Source: DATAPE01 sp034667545 (GTDB taxonomy: Bacteria; Actinomycetota; CADDZG01; WHSQ01). Taken from it: a stretch of DNA of 14,572 bases. The DNA lies in assembly GCA_034667545.1 (NCBI GenBank), contig JAXDJR010000003.1, forward strand, positions 1-14,572, given 5' to 3'. The notes below the pieces were generated by a model, which was given only the letters and a program-made list of their open reading frames with translations, was not told where the DNA came from and ran no database searches. The position numbers and the translations under genes were made by a program. Numbering within the stretch: the stretch's first letter is position 1; every line of letters starts with the position of its first letter. Positions 1 through 8,582 of this stretch are shown in pieces.

Positions 1-6
1 CTGGTC

Positions 7-1707
7 TTGGGGTCGGAAGCAACGACGACACAAGAGTTCCGCGTTGTGCTGCGCGAGGACGAATATCTGCAGCTAGACGATCTCGTGCTCGTCCGAACGC
101 TGGTGCCAAAGGTTGGCGAAGTCATGACCTACGGCATCGTGACCGAGACCCTCAGCCGGTACGAGGGAACCGCGTTCGAGTCGGACACTTTCCGCGTCGC
201 GGTCGAAGGCACGCTGCCGGCCGAGAAGTCGCGGACGGCCACCGTGCAGGTCGTGCGCGTGATACCCGAGATCTGGATAGCTCCCGATGTGGGCGAGCCC
301 GTATATCGCGCAGTGACGGACGAGCGCGAGCGGGCTTTGTATGTCGACGAGATGCGGTCGGGCGGACGCGACCGTGCGCTGCCCGTTGGCCTCAGCCGCG
401 ATGGCGAGCTTGTCTGGGCAGACGTGGATTTCTTCGACGGTACGAAGGGCGCCCACATGAGCGTCTCCGGTGTTTCCGGCGTGGCCACCAAGACGTCCTA
501 CGCGCTGTTCTTCCTGCGCTGCCTGACCGCGCATCCCGAGATCATGGGTTCGAGCAGCAAGAACTTGCGCGTTCTGGTGTTCAACGTCAAGGGCGAGGAC
601 CTGTTGTTCCTCGACAAGCCGAACAAGAACTTCGTCGCCGAAGATGCGTGGCGGGCTCTCGGGATGGATCCGGTTCCGTTCCCATCGGTTTCCTTCTGGG
701 CGCCGGCCCGCGCGGCCAAGGGCAGTGAGGGCATCCCGGCGAGCCTTGCCCGAACCGAAGGTGTCTCTGCTTATCGCTGGACGCCACGCGAGTTCGTGGA
801 TGAAGGCTTGCTGCATTTCCTGTTCACCGAGCAGCAGGATGTGCGCCAGCAGCTCACATTTATCGCCGAACGCGCCACCCGTCAGTTGCAAAGGTTCGCG
901 CGAGATGTCGCGGGCGAGCCGGGTGCCATAGTTCTGCGCGATCCTTACGGTCTGCAGGACGACCCCGGCGAGGTCGTCCCTTTGCCCGGTGAGAAGATCG
1001 TGCGCTCGCTGCACGATCTCGTCGAGGCGATCGCAGAGTTCCTCGAACCAGAGGATGGATCGGAGCCCGACCCGGCGTGGACGGTGCGTACCGCCGGCGG
1101 AACAGTCGGCGCGTTCATGCGCCGCCTTTATGGGGCGCTGCCGCGGATCGGAAGCCTGGTTCAGGCGGGCGAATCTCGCAGGATCGACAGGTCGCGCGAG
1201 GCCGTCACGGTCGTCGACATCCACGACTTGCACGAGGCCGCGCAGAGGTTCGTCGTCGGTGCGCTCATCGCGCAGGTGCATAGAGAGAAGGAAGGTAAGG
1301 GACGCTTCCCTCTGACTGCGATCCTGCTCGACGAGCTCAACAAGTACGCCCCGAGGGAGGGATGGTCGCCGATCAAGGACACACTGATCGACATCGCCCA
1401 GCGCGGCCGGTCGCTCGGCATCCTGTTGATCGGCGCCCAGCAGAGCGCGTCGCGGGTCGACCCCGACATCCTGGCCAACGCCAGCCTCAAGCTGTCCGGC
1501 CGCCTCGACGCAGCAGAGGCCGAGCGCTCGGAGTACGGCTGGATGCTGCCGTCGACGAGAGCCCGGGCGCGGCTTTTGAAACCCGGGACGATGGTCCTCT
1601 CGCAGCCCTCGATACCTGCCCCCACCGTGCTGACCTTCCCCTACCCACCCTGGGCCACCCGCCCCGAAGAGGTAGCCGAGACGGACGATCCCTTCGAGGG
1701 TCTGTAG
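7..1707 (+). CDS. HerA-like DNA-translocating ATPase (DUF87/FtsK-HerA superfamily)
   Basis: Probable hexameric DNA-pumping ATPase working with the SbcD/SbcC nuclease encoded directly downstream. The N-terminal ~100 residues (with V-x-L-x-x-D-E-Y-L-Q-L-D-D-L-V) resemble the HAS-barrel domain of HerA. The P-loop region is atypical: SGVSGVATKTS, with K162 and T163 but no classical GxxxxGK. Walker B is ILLDELNKYAP with D442 and E443. It is followed by a sensor/arginine-finger-like stretch (AQRGRSLGILLIGAQQSASR) and a HerA-like C-terminus (DPDILANASLKLSGRLD). The frame is open to the window edge; TTG at 7 gives 566 aa, which looks near full length, but the true start may lie upstream. The stop is 10 nt before sbcD. 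In archaea HerA pairs with the nuclease NurA; no NurA gene is visible here, and it could lie upstream of the window. The family call is firm; the exact role is inferred from context. Confidence 0.85.
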   Translation: MGSEATTTQEFRVVLREDEYLQLDDLVLVRTLVPKVGEVMTYGIVTETLSRYEGTAFESDTFRVAVEGTLPAEKSRTATVQVVRVIPEIWIAPDVGEPVYRAVTDERERALYVDEMRSGGRDRALPVGLSRDGELVWADVDFFDGTKGAHMSVSGVSGVATKTSYALFFLRCLTAHPEIMGSSSKNLRVLVFNVKGEDLLFLDKPNKNFVAEDAWRALGMDPVPFPSVSFWAPARAAKGSEGIPASLARTEGVSAYRWTPREFVDEGLLHFLFTEQQDVRQQLTFIAERATRQLQRFARDVAGEPGAIVLRDPYGLQDDPGEVVPLPGEKIVRSLHDLVEAIAEFLEPEDGSEPDPAWTVRTAGGTVGAFMRRLYGALPRIGSLVQAGESRRIDRSREAVTVVDIHDLHEAAQRFVVGALIAQVHREKEGKGRFPLTAILLDELNKYAPREGWSPIKDTLIDIAQRGRSLGILLIGAQQSASRVDPDILANASLKLSGRLDAAEAERSEYGWMLPSTRARARLLKPGTMVLSQPSIPAPTVLTFPYPPWATRPEEVAETDDPFEGL

Positions 1708-1712
1708 AGGTG
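1706..1712 (+). promoter_or_regulatory. Ribosome binding site supporting the sbcD CTG start
   Basis: AGAGGTG overlaps the stop codon of the HerA-like gene and lies 5 nt upstream of CTG 1718. It is a reasonable Shine-Dalgarno at normal spacing. It is the local evidence that translation starts at this CTG and not at GTG 1811, inside the catalytic domain. Confidence 0.6.
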
Positions 1713-1717
1713 CAGCG

Positions 1718-2878
1718 CTGAAGATCCTCCATACAGCGGACTGGCACGTCGGCAAGAAACTGGGACGGATCGACAGGATCGGTGAGGCGCAGAGCGTCCT
1801 CGACGAGATCGTGGGAGTGGCCGAGGAGCACCAGGTCGATCTGATCGCAGTCACCGGTGATCTCTTCGACCGCGCCGCGCCGCCATTCGCGTCTCTCGGG
1901 CTTGTCTTGCAAACGCTTGTCCGTCTCGCGGACACGGGCGCGGCCGTGGTTGTCATCCCAGGCAATCACGACTCTAGAGATCTCTTTGCGGTTCTCGAAC
2001 CCCACATGGGGAAGTCGAACGTGACGATCGTGCCACGAGCACGGCGCCCCGAAGCGGGTGGCGTTCTCCGGTTTCCATCGCGCGACGGGAAGACCAGCGC
2101 ACAGGTCGCGTGTTTGCCCTTCCTGCACGAATCCGATGTGGTGGACTTCATCGCTCCCTCTGAAGAATGGTTCAAGTCGTATGCCGACAGAGTGCGCAAG
2201 ATCTGTACGCACTATGCGGAATGGATGGCTGCCCACGGCGGCGGTTCCAATGTGGACGTCTTGCTCGGCCACTTCATGGTCGATGGAGCGATCCCTTCCG
2301 GCAGCGAGAGACCACTGCACATCGGCGAGGCTTACATGGCGACAGGCCAAGCCATCCCAGCGCAACTGAACTACGCGGGACTCGGCCACATCCATCTCTG
2401 TCAGGAGGCACCCGGCGCGGCCGTTCCCGCGTGGTACTGCGGCAGCGCGTTACAACTCGACTTCGGTGAGTCGGGACAGGACAAGTTCGTACTCGTAATC
2501 GACCTGGCTCCCGAGCGGCCCGGCGCGCACATCGACAAGATCCCCTTGAAGAGCGGGCGCAAGCTGGTGAGGGTTCAGGACACTCTCGAGGGGCTCCGTG
2601 CGCGAGCCGGCGAGTTCGGGGATGCCATCTTGCACGTCGACGTCCTGACCGACGGACCCAGTCCCGGTCTGGCAGACGAAGTGCGCGAGTTCCTTCCGGA
2701 CGCGCTCTACGTACGAGCCGAGTACGAGCGCGACAGCGTCACTCTCGCCAGCCGCGAGGGCCGCAGCGTCTCCGATCTCTACGGCGAGTTCTACGCGCAG
2801 AAGCATGGAACGGAACCGGCCCCCGAGCTGATCGGCGCTCTGGGGGAGTTGCTCGAAGAGGTGCCGATCGAGTTGTGA
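1718..2878 (+). CDS. sbcD: SbcD/Mre11 exonuclease subunit, CTG start
   Basis: Mn-dependent nuclease subunit of the SbcCD (Mre11-Rad50) complex, which trims DNA ends, hairpins and protein-blocked breaks. All metallophosphoesterase motifs are present: HTADWH (D8, H10), TGDLFDR (D48), PGNHDS (N83, H84), LLGHF and GLGHIH. The protein is 386 aa, normal for SbcD. The start is set at CTG 1718, giving the family-typical M-K-I-L-H-T-A-D-W-H. The frame is closed by TAG at 1673, and no ATG, GTG or TTG occurs in it before GTG 1811, which would remove motif I. A purine-rich AGAGGTG (1706-1712) sits 5 nt before the CTG. The stop overlaps the sbcC start (GTGA). The identification is near certain; the CTG start is a strong inference. 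Confidence 0.95.
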   Translation: MKILHTADWHVGKKLGRIDRIGEAQSVLDEIVGVAEEHQVDLIAVTGDLFDRAAPPFASLGLVLQTLVRLADTGAAVVVIPGNHDSRDLFAVLEPHMGKSNVTIVPRARRPEAGGVLRFPSRDGKTSAQVACLPFLHESDVVDFIAPSEEWFKSYADRVRKICTHYAEWMAAHGGGSNVDVLLGHFMVDGAIPSGSERPLHIGEAYMATGQAIPAQLNYAGLGHIHLCQEAPGAAVPAWYCGSALQLDFGESGQDKFVLVIDLAPERPGAHIDKIPLKSGRKLVRVQDTLEGLRARAGEFGDAILHVDVLTDGPSPGLADEVREFLPDALYVRAEYERDSVTLASREGRSVSDLYGEFYAQKHGTEPAPELIGALGELLEEVPIEL

Positions 2879-5304
2879 AGCCTCTATCTCTGAAGATCTC
2901 AGGCTTCAGGTCCCACCTCGACACCACCGAGCTGTCGTTCGAGGGTCGCACCCTTACGGCGATCGTCGGGCCAACGGGAGCGGGTAAGTCCTCCATCCTC
3001 GAGGCGATCTCCTACGCGCTGTACGGCAAGACCCCGCGCGAACAACGATCGGTCAAGCGATTGATCTGCTCGCGCGGTGATGTCGCACGCGTGGAGTTCC
3101 GTTTCCTCATCGACGACCGCGAGTACGAGATCGTGCGCGTCTTGAGGAGAACGGGAGCAGGCCAGCACATCCTCCAAGACGTGTCGTCCGGAGAGAAGAT
3201 CTCCGGTGAGGTCGCAGTTTCCAACCACGTGGTCGAACTGCTCGGGCTGGGCTTCGACGCGTTCTGTTCTTCCGTGCTTCTCGCTCAGGGCCAGTTCTCG
3301 AAGTTCCTCCAAGCGACCCCTAAGGACCGCGGAGTGATCCTCAAAGGCATCTTCCGGCTCGACCAGATCGACGAGCTCCAGCGGGCGGCGAAGGCGCGCC
3401 GCGATTCTCTGGAAGGCGACCTGAAGCTCATCGAGGGCGAACGCAATGCCATCCCTGAAGACGTTGCGCTCATCCTCAAGCGGGCGCGCAGCCAGGAAAA
3501 GGAAGCGTCGGCGCGCGCCAGGACTCTCGAGCAGGCGATCCCGAAGGAGAAAGCCATTCTGAAGGATCTTTCGGATGCGGAGCGCAGACGAACGGACGCG
3601 GATGCAGCCCTCGTGCGCGTGACCAAGTTGACGGCCAGGCTTCCAGACGAAGTGGCGCTCGAAGAGCTAACTGCCGAGGCCCAGGAGTTCGAGGCGCGCT
3701 TGGGCGAAGTGACCGCCGAGCTCGGGGTGGCCGAGGAAGCCCACCGTGCAGCTCTCAATCAAGGCGCGGCACTGGAGGAGGCCATCGGATCGGAAGTTGG
3801 CTTGGTCGAGGCCCGGGCGCACGTGCGAGCCAGGGACGGCGCTACGCATCAGATCGCTGAACTAAACAAGCAGAGGAACCAAGAAACGCGCGCCCAGAAG
3901 GCGGCCGCCTCCACCCAGGCCCGCGCGCAGCAGCTTCTGTCCCACGCCAGCGAAGCTCTGCGAACGATAAGTGAGCAGCAGCTGGCGCTTCGGCAGAGGC
4001 ATGCGGCGCATGACCTCCGCGCGGTTCTGGTCCCGGGCGAGCCGTGCCCGGTGTGCGCGCAAACTGTGCTCGAGGTGCCTTCAGGAGAACCGCCAGCAGA
4101 GCTCGACGAAATCGAGCGCCTGCGAGAGGAGGCGGTTAAGGCTCAAACCGTGGCCGTTGCGGGCGAGCGAGCCGCGGCGCTCGAAGCGGGCAGGCTCGAT
4201 GCCGCCCTGCAATCAAGCTCCCGTTCTCTTGCCACGCTGGAGCAAGAGTTTGACCGGTATCAGCGAGAGCTGACCATGGTGTTCGGATCAACGGGCGTGT
4301 CGCTGGATGAGATAGAAGCGCGCCTCGGCCAGATCAAGGCAGCCCGCACGCTCGTCGATGCGACCCGGGAAGCAGTTGCCAAACAGCGGGCTCGCGTAGA
4401 AAAGCTCGAGAGCGACTCCAAGGCGTTCGAGAAGCGGTATCGAGAGCAGGGTCACAAGCTCATTGAGCTGTTCGCCCAGCTCGACCTGCCGGCCCCTGCG
4501 ATGGACGGGAGCTCTGAGTCGCTCACCGTCCACCGAATCACGCTTCGGGACGAGTTGGAGAGGCGGATCGAGGAGGCAAGGGTAGCGCTGCGTTCGAGCG
4601 ACACCGATCTAACAAACGCGCAACGGTTGCTGCAGGGATTGCGCTCGGAGCTGGGCCTGGCGCCAGAGTCTGTGATCGAGTCGGTCTTCGCGGACGCCCG
4701 CTCGGCTGCCGAGGTCGCGAGGAACGAGGCGGCCACCGCGGAGAAGCAGCTTGCGCGCTCCAAGGAGCTCGGCAGGGAGGAAAAGACGGTGAAAGCGCGG
4801 CAGGGCTTGTTCAAGGTCCTGGCCACCGACCTCACCGCCCAACAGTTCATCGCGTTCCTCTTGGAAGAGCGCACCCGGCTCCTTCTCGAACTCGGTTCGG
4901 AGCGTCTGCACACGATGACGAGTAATCGCTACCGGCTCGAGCTGGATGACAAGAACGACCTCGAAGTCGTTGACGAGTTAGATGCAGACAAACGTCGAAG
5001 CGTTGACACCTTGTCGGGTGGCGAAACCTTTCTTGCCTCTCTCGCTCTGGCTATTGCCCTCGCCGAGGTAGTCACCCGCGCGGGTGGACGACTGCAGTGC
5101 TTCTTCTTGGATGAGGGATTCGGGACTCTGGATCCGGAGTCCTTCGATCTCGCCATGGACGGGATCGAGCGGATCGTGGGCGAAGGCAGGCTCATCGGCC
5201 TGGTCTCACACGTTCCTGCGTTGCGCGACCGGATCGAGGACCAGATCGTGCTGGAGAAGGGCGAGGACGGTATGTCACGGATCGCATCAGGCGGAGCTCG
5301 CTGA
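2875..5304 (+). CDS. sbcC: SbcC/Rad50 SMC-like ATPase with zinc hook
   Basis: ATPase and tether subunit of SbcCD, controlling the SbcD nuclease. Walker A is GPTGAGKSS (32-40). A Q-loop segment follows (LLAQGQFSKFL). Long charged coiled-coil arms, roughly 180-380 and 400-650, flank a zinc-hook CPVC at 391-394. The ABC signature LSGGETF begins at residue 713. Walker B is CFFLDEGFGTLD (D746, E747), with the H-loop in GLVSHVPALRDRI. At 809 aa it is shorter than E. coli SbcC (about 1050 aa); the arms are shorter and all catalytic parts are intact. The GTG start at 2875 overlaps the sbcD stop by 4 nt, implying translational coupling and equal expression. Family-level certainty is very high. Confidence 0.97.
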   Translation: MKPLSLKISGFRSHLDTTELSFEGRTLTAIVGPTGAGKSSILEAISYALYGKTPREQRSVKRLICSRGDVARVEFRFLIDDREYEIVRVLRRTGAGQHILQDVSSGEKISGEVAVSNHVVELLGLGFDAFCSSVLLAQGQFSKFLQATPKDRGVILKGIFRLDQIDELQRAAKARRDSLEGDLKLIEGERNAIPEDVALILKRARSQEKEASARARTLEQAIPKEKAILKDLSDAERRRTDADAALVRVTKLTARLPDEVALEELTAEAQEFEARLGEVTAELGVAEEAHRAALNQGAALEEAIGSEVGLVEARAHVRARDGATHQIAELNKQRNQETRAQKAAASTQARAQQLLSHASEALRTISEQQLALRQRHAAHDLRAVLVPGEPCPVCAQTVLEVPSGEPPAELDEIERLREEAVKAQTVAVAGERAAALEAGRLDAALQSSSRSLATLEQEFDRYQRELTMVFGSTGVSLDEIEARLGQIKAARTLVDATREAVAKQRARVEKLESDSKAFEKRYREQGHKLIELFAQLDLPAPAMDGSSESLTVHRITLRDELERRIEEARVALRSSDTDLTNAQRLLQGLRSELGLAPESVIESVFADARSAAEVARNEAATAEKQLARSKELGREEKTVKARQGLFKVLATDLTAQQFIAFLLEERTRLLLELGSERLHTMTSNRYRLELDDKNDLEVVDELDADKRRSVDTLSGGETFLASLALAIALAEVVTRAGGRLQCFFLDEGFGTLDPESFDLAMDGIERIVGEGRLIGLVSHVPALRDRIEDQIVLEKGEDGMSRIASGGAR

Positions 5305-5312
5305 TCGCGTTT

Positions 5313-5339
5313 CGGGCCGGGCGAGGGTTGGCAGGCCCG
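5313..5339 (+). terminator. Weak hairpin after sbcC
   Basis: CGGGCC (5313-5318) and GGCCCG (5334-5339) can form a 6-bp stem with a 15-nt loop, followed only by a short TTT. It may slow or end the repair operon transcript. The stem is short and the T-run poor, so this is tentative. Confidence 0.25.
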
Positions 5340-5344
5340 TTTAG

Positions 5345-5350
5345 TAGCCT
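5345..5350 (+). promoter_or_regulatory. Putative -10 box of a leaderless aldolase transcript
   Basis: TAGCCT fits the actinobacterial TANNNT -10 pattern and ends 6 nt before the ATG at 5357, so transcription would begin at or next to the start codon. No Shine-Dalgarno is visible. No clear -35 box was found, which is common for such promoters. Part of a recurring pattern in this window. Confidence 0.5.
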
Positions 5351-5356
5351 GCACCG

Positions 5357-6019
5357 ATGAATGCCAAGCTCTTCCAGGACCGCAGCGAGCGGTTGCGAGA
5401 GGCAACTGCGATCGCGATCTTTCGCACACATTCCGCCGAACAGGCGGTCGAGGGCGTAGGCGCCGCCGTCCGAGGTGGTTTCGAGGCAGTCGAGATCACC
5501 ATGAACACCCCCGACGCCACCGATGCCATGGCGGATCTGGCCGGCCGAACCGACTCGATCTTGGGAGCCGGCACGATCGTGGACGCCGACCAGGTCAAGC
5601 AGGCGTACGACGCGGGAGCGGAGTTCATCGTGACGCCGATCGTTGCGCCTGATGTGGTCGAAGCAGCCCACGAGCTGTCGATGCCTGTGGCCATCGGCGC
5701 TTCCACCCCGACGGAGATATTCACAGCGAGACGCGCCGGTGCCGACTGGGTCAAGGTCTTTCCGGGTGAGAGTCTCGGCGGACCGAACTACATCGCGCAG
5801 GTGCTCGGCCCCCTTAGCGGTACACCCATCCTCGTAACCGGGGGCCTCACCGCGGAGAACTACCTCGGTTACCTCGATGCCGGCGCGGAGCTGGTTGGAT
5901 TCGCCGCGTCGGTGTTCGATCCCAACGTCGCCGCAGAAGGGCGTTACGACGAGCTGGAGCGCCGCGCTATCGAAGTGTGCCGCCGGCTCGATGCGTACCT
6001 CACGGACCGCGACTCCTGA
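5357..6019 (+). CDS. KDPG/KDPGal aldolase (Eda/DgoA family)
   Basis: Class I aldolase splitting 2-keto-3-deoxy-6-phosphogluconate (or the galactonate isomer) into pyruvate and glyceraldehyde 3-phosphate, in the cytoplasmic Entner-Doudoroff or galactonate route. The 220-aa TIM-barrel length is typical. E46 (VEITMNT) matches the catalytic glutamate, and K133 (WVKVFPGE) matches the Schiff-base lysine. Other family marks are GAGTIVDADQ, FIVTPIV, STPTEI, FPGESLGGPNY and the phosphate-binding VTGGL. A usual Pro in the PG-x-x-TPTE segment is replaced (IGASTPTE). The start is ATG 5357 with no Shine-Dalgarno but a TANNNT box 6 nt upstream. The gene ends 4 nt from the convergent WS/DGAT gene. No sugar-acid dehydratase or kinase lies nearby, so the substrate is open. 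Confidence 0.9.
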   Translation: MNAKLFQDRSERLREATAIAIFRTHSAEQAVEGVGAAVRGGFEAVEITMNTPDATDAMADLAGRTDSILGAGTIVDADQVKQAYDAGAEFIVTPIVAPDVVEAAHELSMPVAIGASTPTEIFTARRAGADWVKVFPGESLGGPNYIAQVLGPLSGTPILVTGGLTAENYLGYLDAGAELVGFAASVFDPNVAAEGRYDELERRAIEVCRRLDAYLTDRDS

Positions 6020-6023
6020 ACTT

Positions 6024-7403
6024 CTAGGCCGCCGCGGCCATCAGTTCGGCTATCGATTTCTCGACTCCCTCCGCCAACATCGCGAGGTCGGGGGCGGTGT
6101 CTCGGTCGCCGAGAAAGCCGAAGCCGATCGTTCCGTTGTAGGACAACAGGGCTACACCAAGCGTGGTGTTGTCTGAGAGGGGCAGGACCGGATACACCTC
6201 TTGCATCTGACGGCCCAGGAGATAGAGGGGGAACTGGGGGCCGGGCACGTTGGTGACCACGAGGTTGTAGGCGCGTTGCCGTGCGACGATCCTCGACGCT
6301 TGGGCAAGCACGGTGGGTGGGGCATACTCACCGATCCGGGTGAGCAGTTGGGCTCCGACAGATTGGCCCGACCGTTTGAGGTCCCTCATACCGTCGGTGA
6401 CCGACAAGAACCTTTTCACGGGATCTTCCTCGCCAACGGGCAGACGGGCCCATAACGCCGCCAACCGATTGCCAGCCTGGCGCGGTTCCTGTGCGCGGAC
6501 CGACACTGGGACCATTGCCCGCAGCTCGAGGCCCTCGGTGAGTTCACCGCGTGCTCTCAGCAGGTGGCCAAGGCCGCCCGCGACGACGGCGAGAACGACG
6601 TCATTCACCGTGCCTCCCAAGCTGTTTTTGATCCGCTTGAATCCATCGAGGTCCGCCAGCACGGTTTCGAAGCAGCGATCCGGTCCGATCGGCTGATTGA
6701 GTGACGACGGGGGAGCGAAATCAAGCGAGCCGCCCACAAAGGCAGCCAATGCTCGCGCGCCACTAATGATCCTGCCCGGAAGATTGTCACGATCCATGAG
6801 CGCAGACTGCACGGAACGCCACAGGTCCGCTGGCGAGGTTAGGCGCTCCGCCACTGCGTCTGCCAGCAGTTGATCTGAGGTCGGCTCCAAGCCGGGATCC
6901 CAGCTTGGTGAGAGGCCCTGACGCATTCGTGGCCCGGTATCCATCAATACCGACATGATGTCGGTCCCCGAGACACCGTCCACAACGCAATGATGGGTTT
7001 TCGAGATCACCGCGAACCGATCGTCCGCCAGGCCCTCCACGAACCACATCTCCCAGAGTGGTTTGGCGCGGTCGAGCTGCTGCGACATGATCTGTGCGAC
7101 GAGCTGCTTGAGCGTTGCAGTGTCACCGGGCGGTGGCAGGGCGGTTCGCCGCAGGTGGCCGCTGAGGTTGAAGTGGGGGTCGTCTACCCACACCGGGCGG
7201 CCCAATCCGTAGGGAACGGTTGCAAGCTTCTGCCGGAAGCGGGGAACCAGGTGCAAGCGAGAGGCCACGCCGTCGAGGGCCTCCTGCCACGATGGAGCGG
7301 GCCCTTCGAACAGCGCCACTCCACCCACATGCATGTGGGTGTTGGGCCCCTCCAGGTGCAAGAAGAGCTCGTCGAGAACGCTGAGGCGCTCGTAGCTAGT
7401 CAT
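6024..7403 (-). CDS. Wax ester synthase/diacylglycerol O-acyltransferase (WS/DGAT)
   Basis: Membrane-associated acyltransferase transferring fatty acyl groups from acyl-CoA to diacylglycerol or fatty alcohols, making storage triacylglycerol or wax esters. The 459-aa length is standard. The active-site HHxxxDG is present as HHCVVDG (H137, H138, D142, G143). Also visible are the N-terminal S-x-L-D-x-x-F-L-x-L-E motif, PLWE at 115-118, the NVPGP motif in the C-terminal domain, and the typical ending with GVALLSYNG and FGFLGDRD. The family is abundant in actinobacteria. ATG at 7401-7403 has no Shine-Dalgarno; a TACCCT -10-like box lies 6 nt upstream. It is divergent from rmuC and convergent with the aldolase. 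Whether it makes TAG or wax ester cannot be read from sequence. Confidence 0.95.
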   Translation of the reverse strand: MTSYERLSVLDELFLHLEGPNTHMHVGGVALFEGPAPSWQEALDGVASRLHLVPRFRQKLATVPYGLGRPVWVDDPHFNLSGHLRRTALPPPGDTATLKQLVAQIMSQQLDRAKPLWEMWFVEGLADDRFAVISKTHHCVVDGVSGTDIMSVLMDTGPRMRQGLSPSWDPGLEPTSDQLLADAVAERLTSPADLWRSVQSALMDRDNLPGRIISGARALAAFVGGSLDFAPPSSLNQPIGPDRCFETVLADLDGFKRIKNSLGGTVNDVVLAVVAGGLGHLLRARGELTEGLELRAMVPVSVRAQEPRQAGNRLAALWARLPVGEEDPVKRFLSVTDGMRDLKRSGQSVGAQLLTRIGEYAPPTVLAQASRIVARQRAYNLVVTNVPGPQFPLYLLGRQMQEVYPVLPLSDNTTLGVALLSYNGTIGFGFLGDRDTAPDLAMLAEGVEKSIAELMAAAA

Positions 7404-7409
7404 CGATCA

Positions 7410-7415
7410 AGGGTA
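7410..7415 (-). promoter_or_regulatory. Putative -10 box of a leaderless WS/DGAT transcript
   Basis: On the minus strand, TACCCT (TANNNT) ends 6 nt before the WS/DGAT ATG, the same geometry as the aldolase box. A TTGAGG further upstream could be a -35, but its spacer would be only 15 nt. Confidence 0.5.
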
Positions 7416-7455
7416 GCCCGGTCTCGAAATCCTCAAACTTGTCGCACCCCACCTC

Positions 7456-7461
7456 TAAGGT
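7456..7461 (+). promoter_or_regulatory. Putative -10 box or weak RBS of rmuC
   Basis: TAAGGT fits TANNNT and ends 7 nt before ATG 7469, consistent with leaderless transcription. The same bases could act as a weak Shine-Dalgarno (TAAGG, 8 nt from the ATG), so the two readings cannot be separated by sequence. Confidence 0.4.
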
Positions 7462-7468
7462 CGATGTC

Positions 7469-8557
7469 ATGGTGATATTCGCTGCAGTGCTCGTGGCCGC
7501 CTGCGGGGTCGCTCTCGCGGTCGCTCTCGTCAAGGCACGGACCGACGCCGGAGTTGCAGCATCGCGCGCTCAGGCGCTCCAAGAGGAGACGGCTGGAGAG
7601 CTAGCGAGCCTCCATCAGGCGGTAAGCCACCTATCGGAGCGATTCAGCTCGGACACGTCGCTTCTGAGCAACAGGTTAGAAGGCATCGATTCGCGGATGT
7701 TTCAGAGTCAGACCGCGAGCACTGACCTTGCACGCAGCATCTTCGACAGTCTGGGCGAGATCCGTCAGGCGACCTCGGCAGTGGCCGAGCAGGCCGGACA
7801 GTTCACGACCCTGCAAGACCTTCTCAAGCCGCCGAAGGCGCGCGGAGGCATCGGCGAGGCCATGTTGGGCGAACTCCTTCGCCAGGTGCTCCCGCCGACC
7901 GGCTACGACTGCCAGCACCGATTCAGCTCAGGCGTGATCGTCGATGCGATCGTTCGCGCGGGTGGAAAGAAGGTGTGCATCGATTCCAAGTTCCCCTTGT
8001 CCAACTTCACCCGGATGTGCGAAGCGGTCGATGATAGAGAGCGCGCACGAGCTGAATCTGCCTTCGCTGCGGACGTCGCTACCCACATCGGTGACGTTGC
8101 CAAGCGCTACGTGGTCCCTGACGAAGGAACCTTCGACTTCGCGGTCATGTACGTGCCCGCCGAAGGGGTCTATGCCGAGATGCTCCGGCTAGGACACCGT
8201 GGGCGGCCTTTGTGGGAGGTGGCTATCGAGTCTCACGTCGTGCCGATGTCACCGCTCACGATGTACGGGTATCTCCAGACGATCCTGTACGGGCTGAAGT
8301 GCTTCCAGATCGAAGAGGACGCACAGCGGATCCTCGATTTCTGCGGCCGTCTGCAACAGGACATGGAGCGTTTCGCCACGGAGTACGAGGTTCTCGGCAA
8401 ACACCTTGGTAATGCCCGCTCGAAGTATGAAGAGGGTTCTCGGAAGCTGAATCGGTTCCAGGACAAGCTCGAGCAGGTGGTCGAGCTCGCTTATGACGAC
8501 GATGCACCTGGCTTGAACGCTCCTCCGGGTCCAGCCCTGGAGGTAGTAGGGGAGTAG
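7469..8557 (+). CDS. rmuC: RmuC family DNA recombination protein
   Basis: RmuC-family protein, a predicted membrane-anchored PD-(D/E)XK-type nuclease linked to limiting DNA rearrangements at inverted repeats. ATG 7469 gives 362 aa; TTG 7439 would add 10 poor residues ahead of the hydrophobic stretch. Residues 2-21 form a single N-terminal membrane segment. A coiled-coil-like region (about 25-110) follows, then the RmuC core: GGIGEAMLGELLRQVLP, the catalytic-like VDAIV (D159) and CIDSKFPLSNF (D172, K174), then PAEGVYAEML and the typical P-L-T-M-Y-G-Y-L-Q-T-I. The C-terminus is helical. It is divergent from WS/DGAT and ends at the strong terminator at 8583-8612. The operon-type repair genes at 1-5304 are separate. 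Confidence 0.95.
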   Translation: MVIFAAVLVAACGVALAVALVKARTDAGVAASRAQALQEETAGELASLHQAVSHLSERFSSDTSLLSNRLEGIDSRMFQSQTASTDLARSIFDSLGEIRQATSAVAEQAGQFTTLQDLLKPPKARGGIGEAMLGELLRQVLPPTGYDCQHRFSSGVIVDAIVRAGGKKVCIDSKFPLSNFTRMCEAVDDRERARAESAFAADVATHIGDVAKRYVVPDEGTFDFAVMYVPAEGVYAEMLRLGHRGRPLWEVAIESHVVPMSPLTMYGYLQTILYGLKCFQIEEDAQRILDFCGRLQQDMERFATEYEVLGKHLGNARSKYEEGSRKLNRFQDKLEQVVELAYDDDAPGLNAPPGPALEVVGE

Positions 8558-8582
8558 GCCAATGCGGCAGGGTGCAATAAGA

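Noticed and set aside
73..1965. 630-codon open frame on the minus strand, opposite the HerA-like gene and sbcD
   Set aside because: It is antisense to two clearly coding genes, shows no recognisable motif, and its Arg/Gly/Ala-rich, low-complexity product is typical of high-GC shadow frames. The same applies to 1487-2395 (-).
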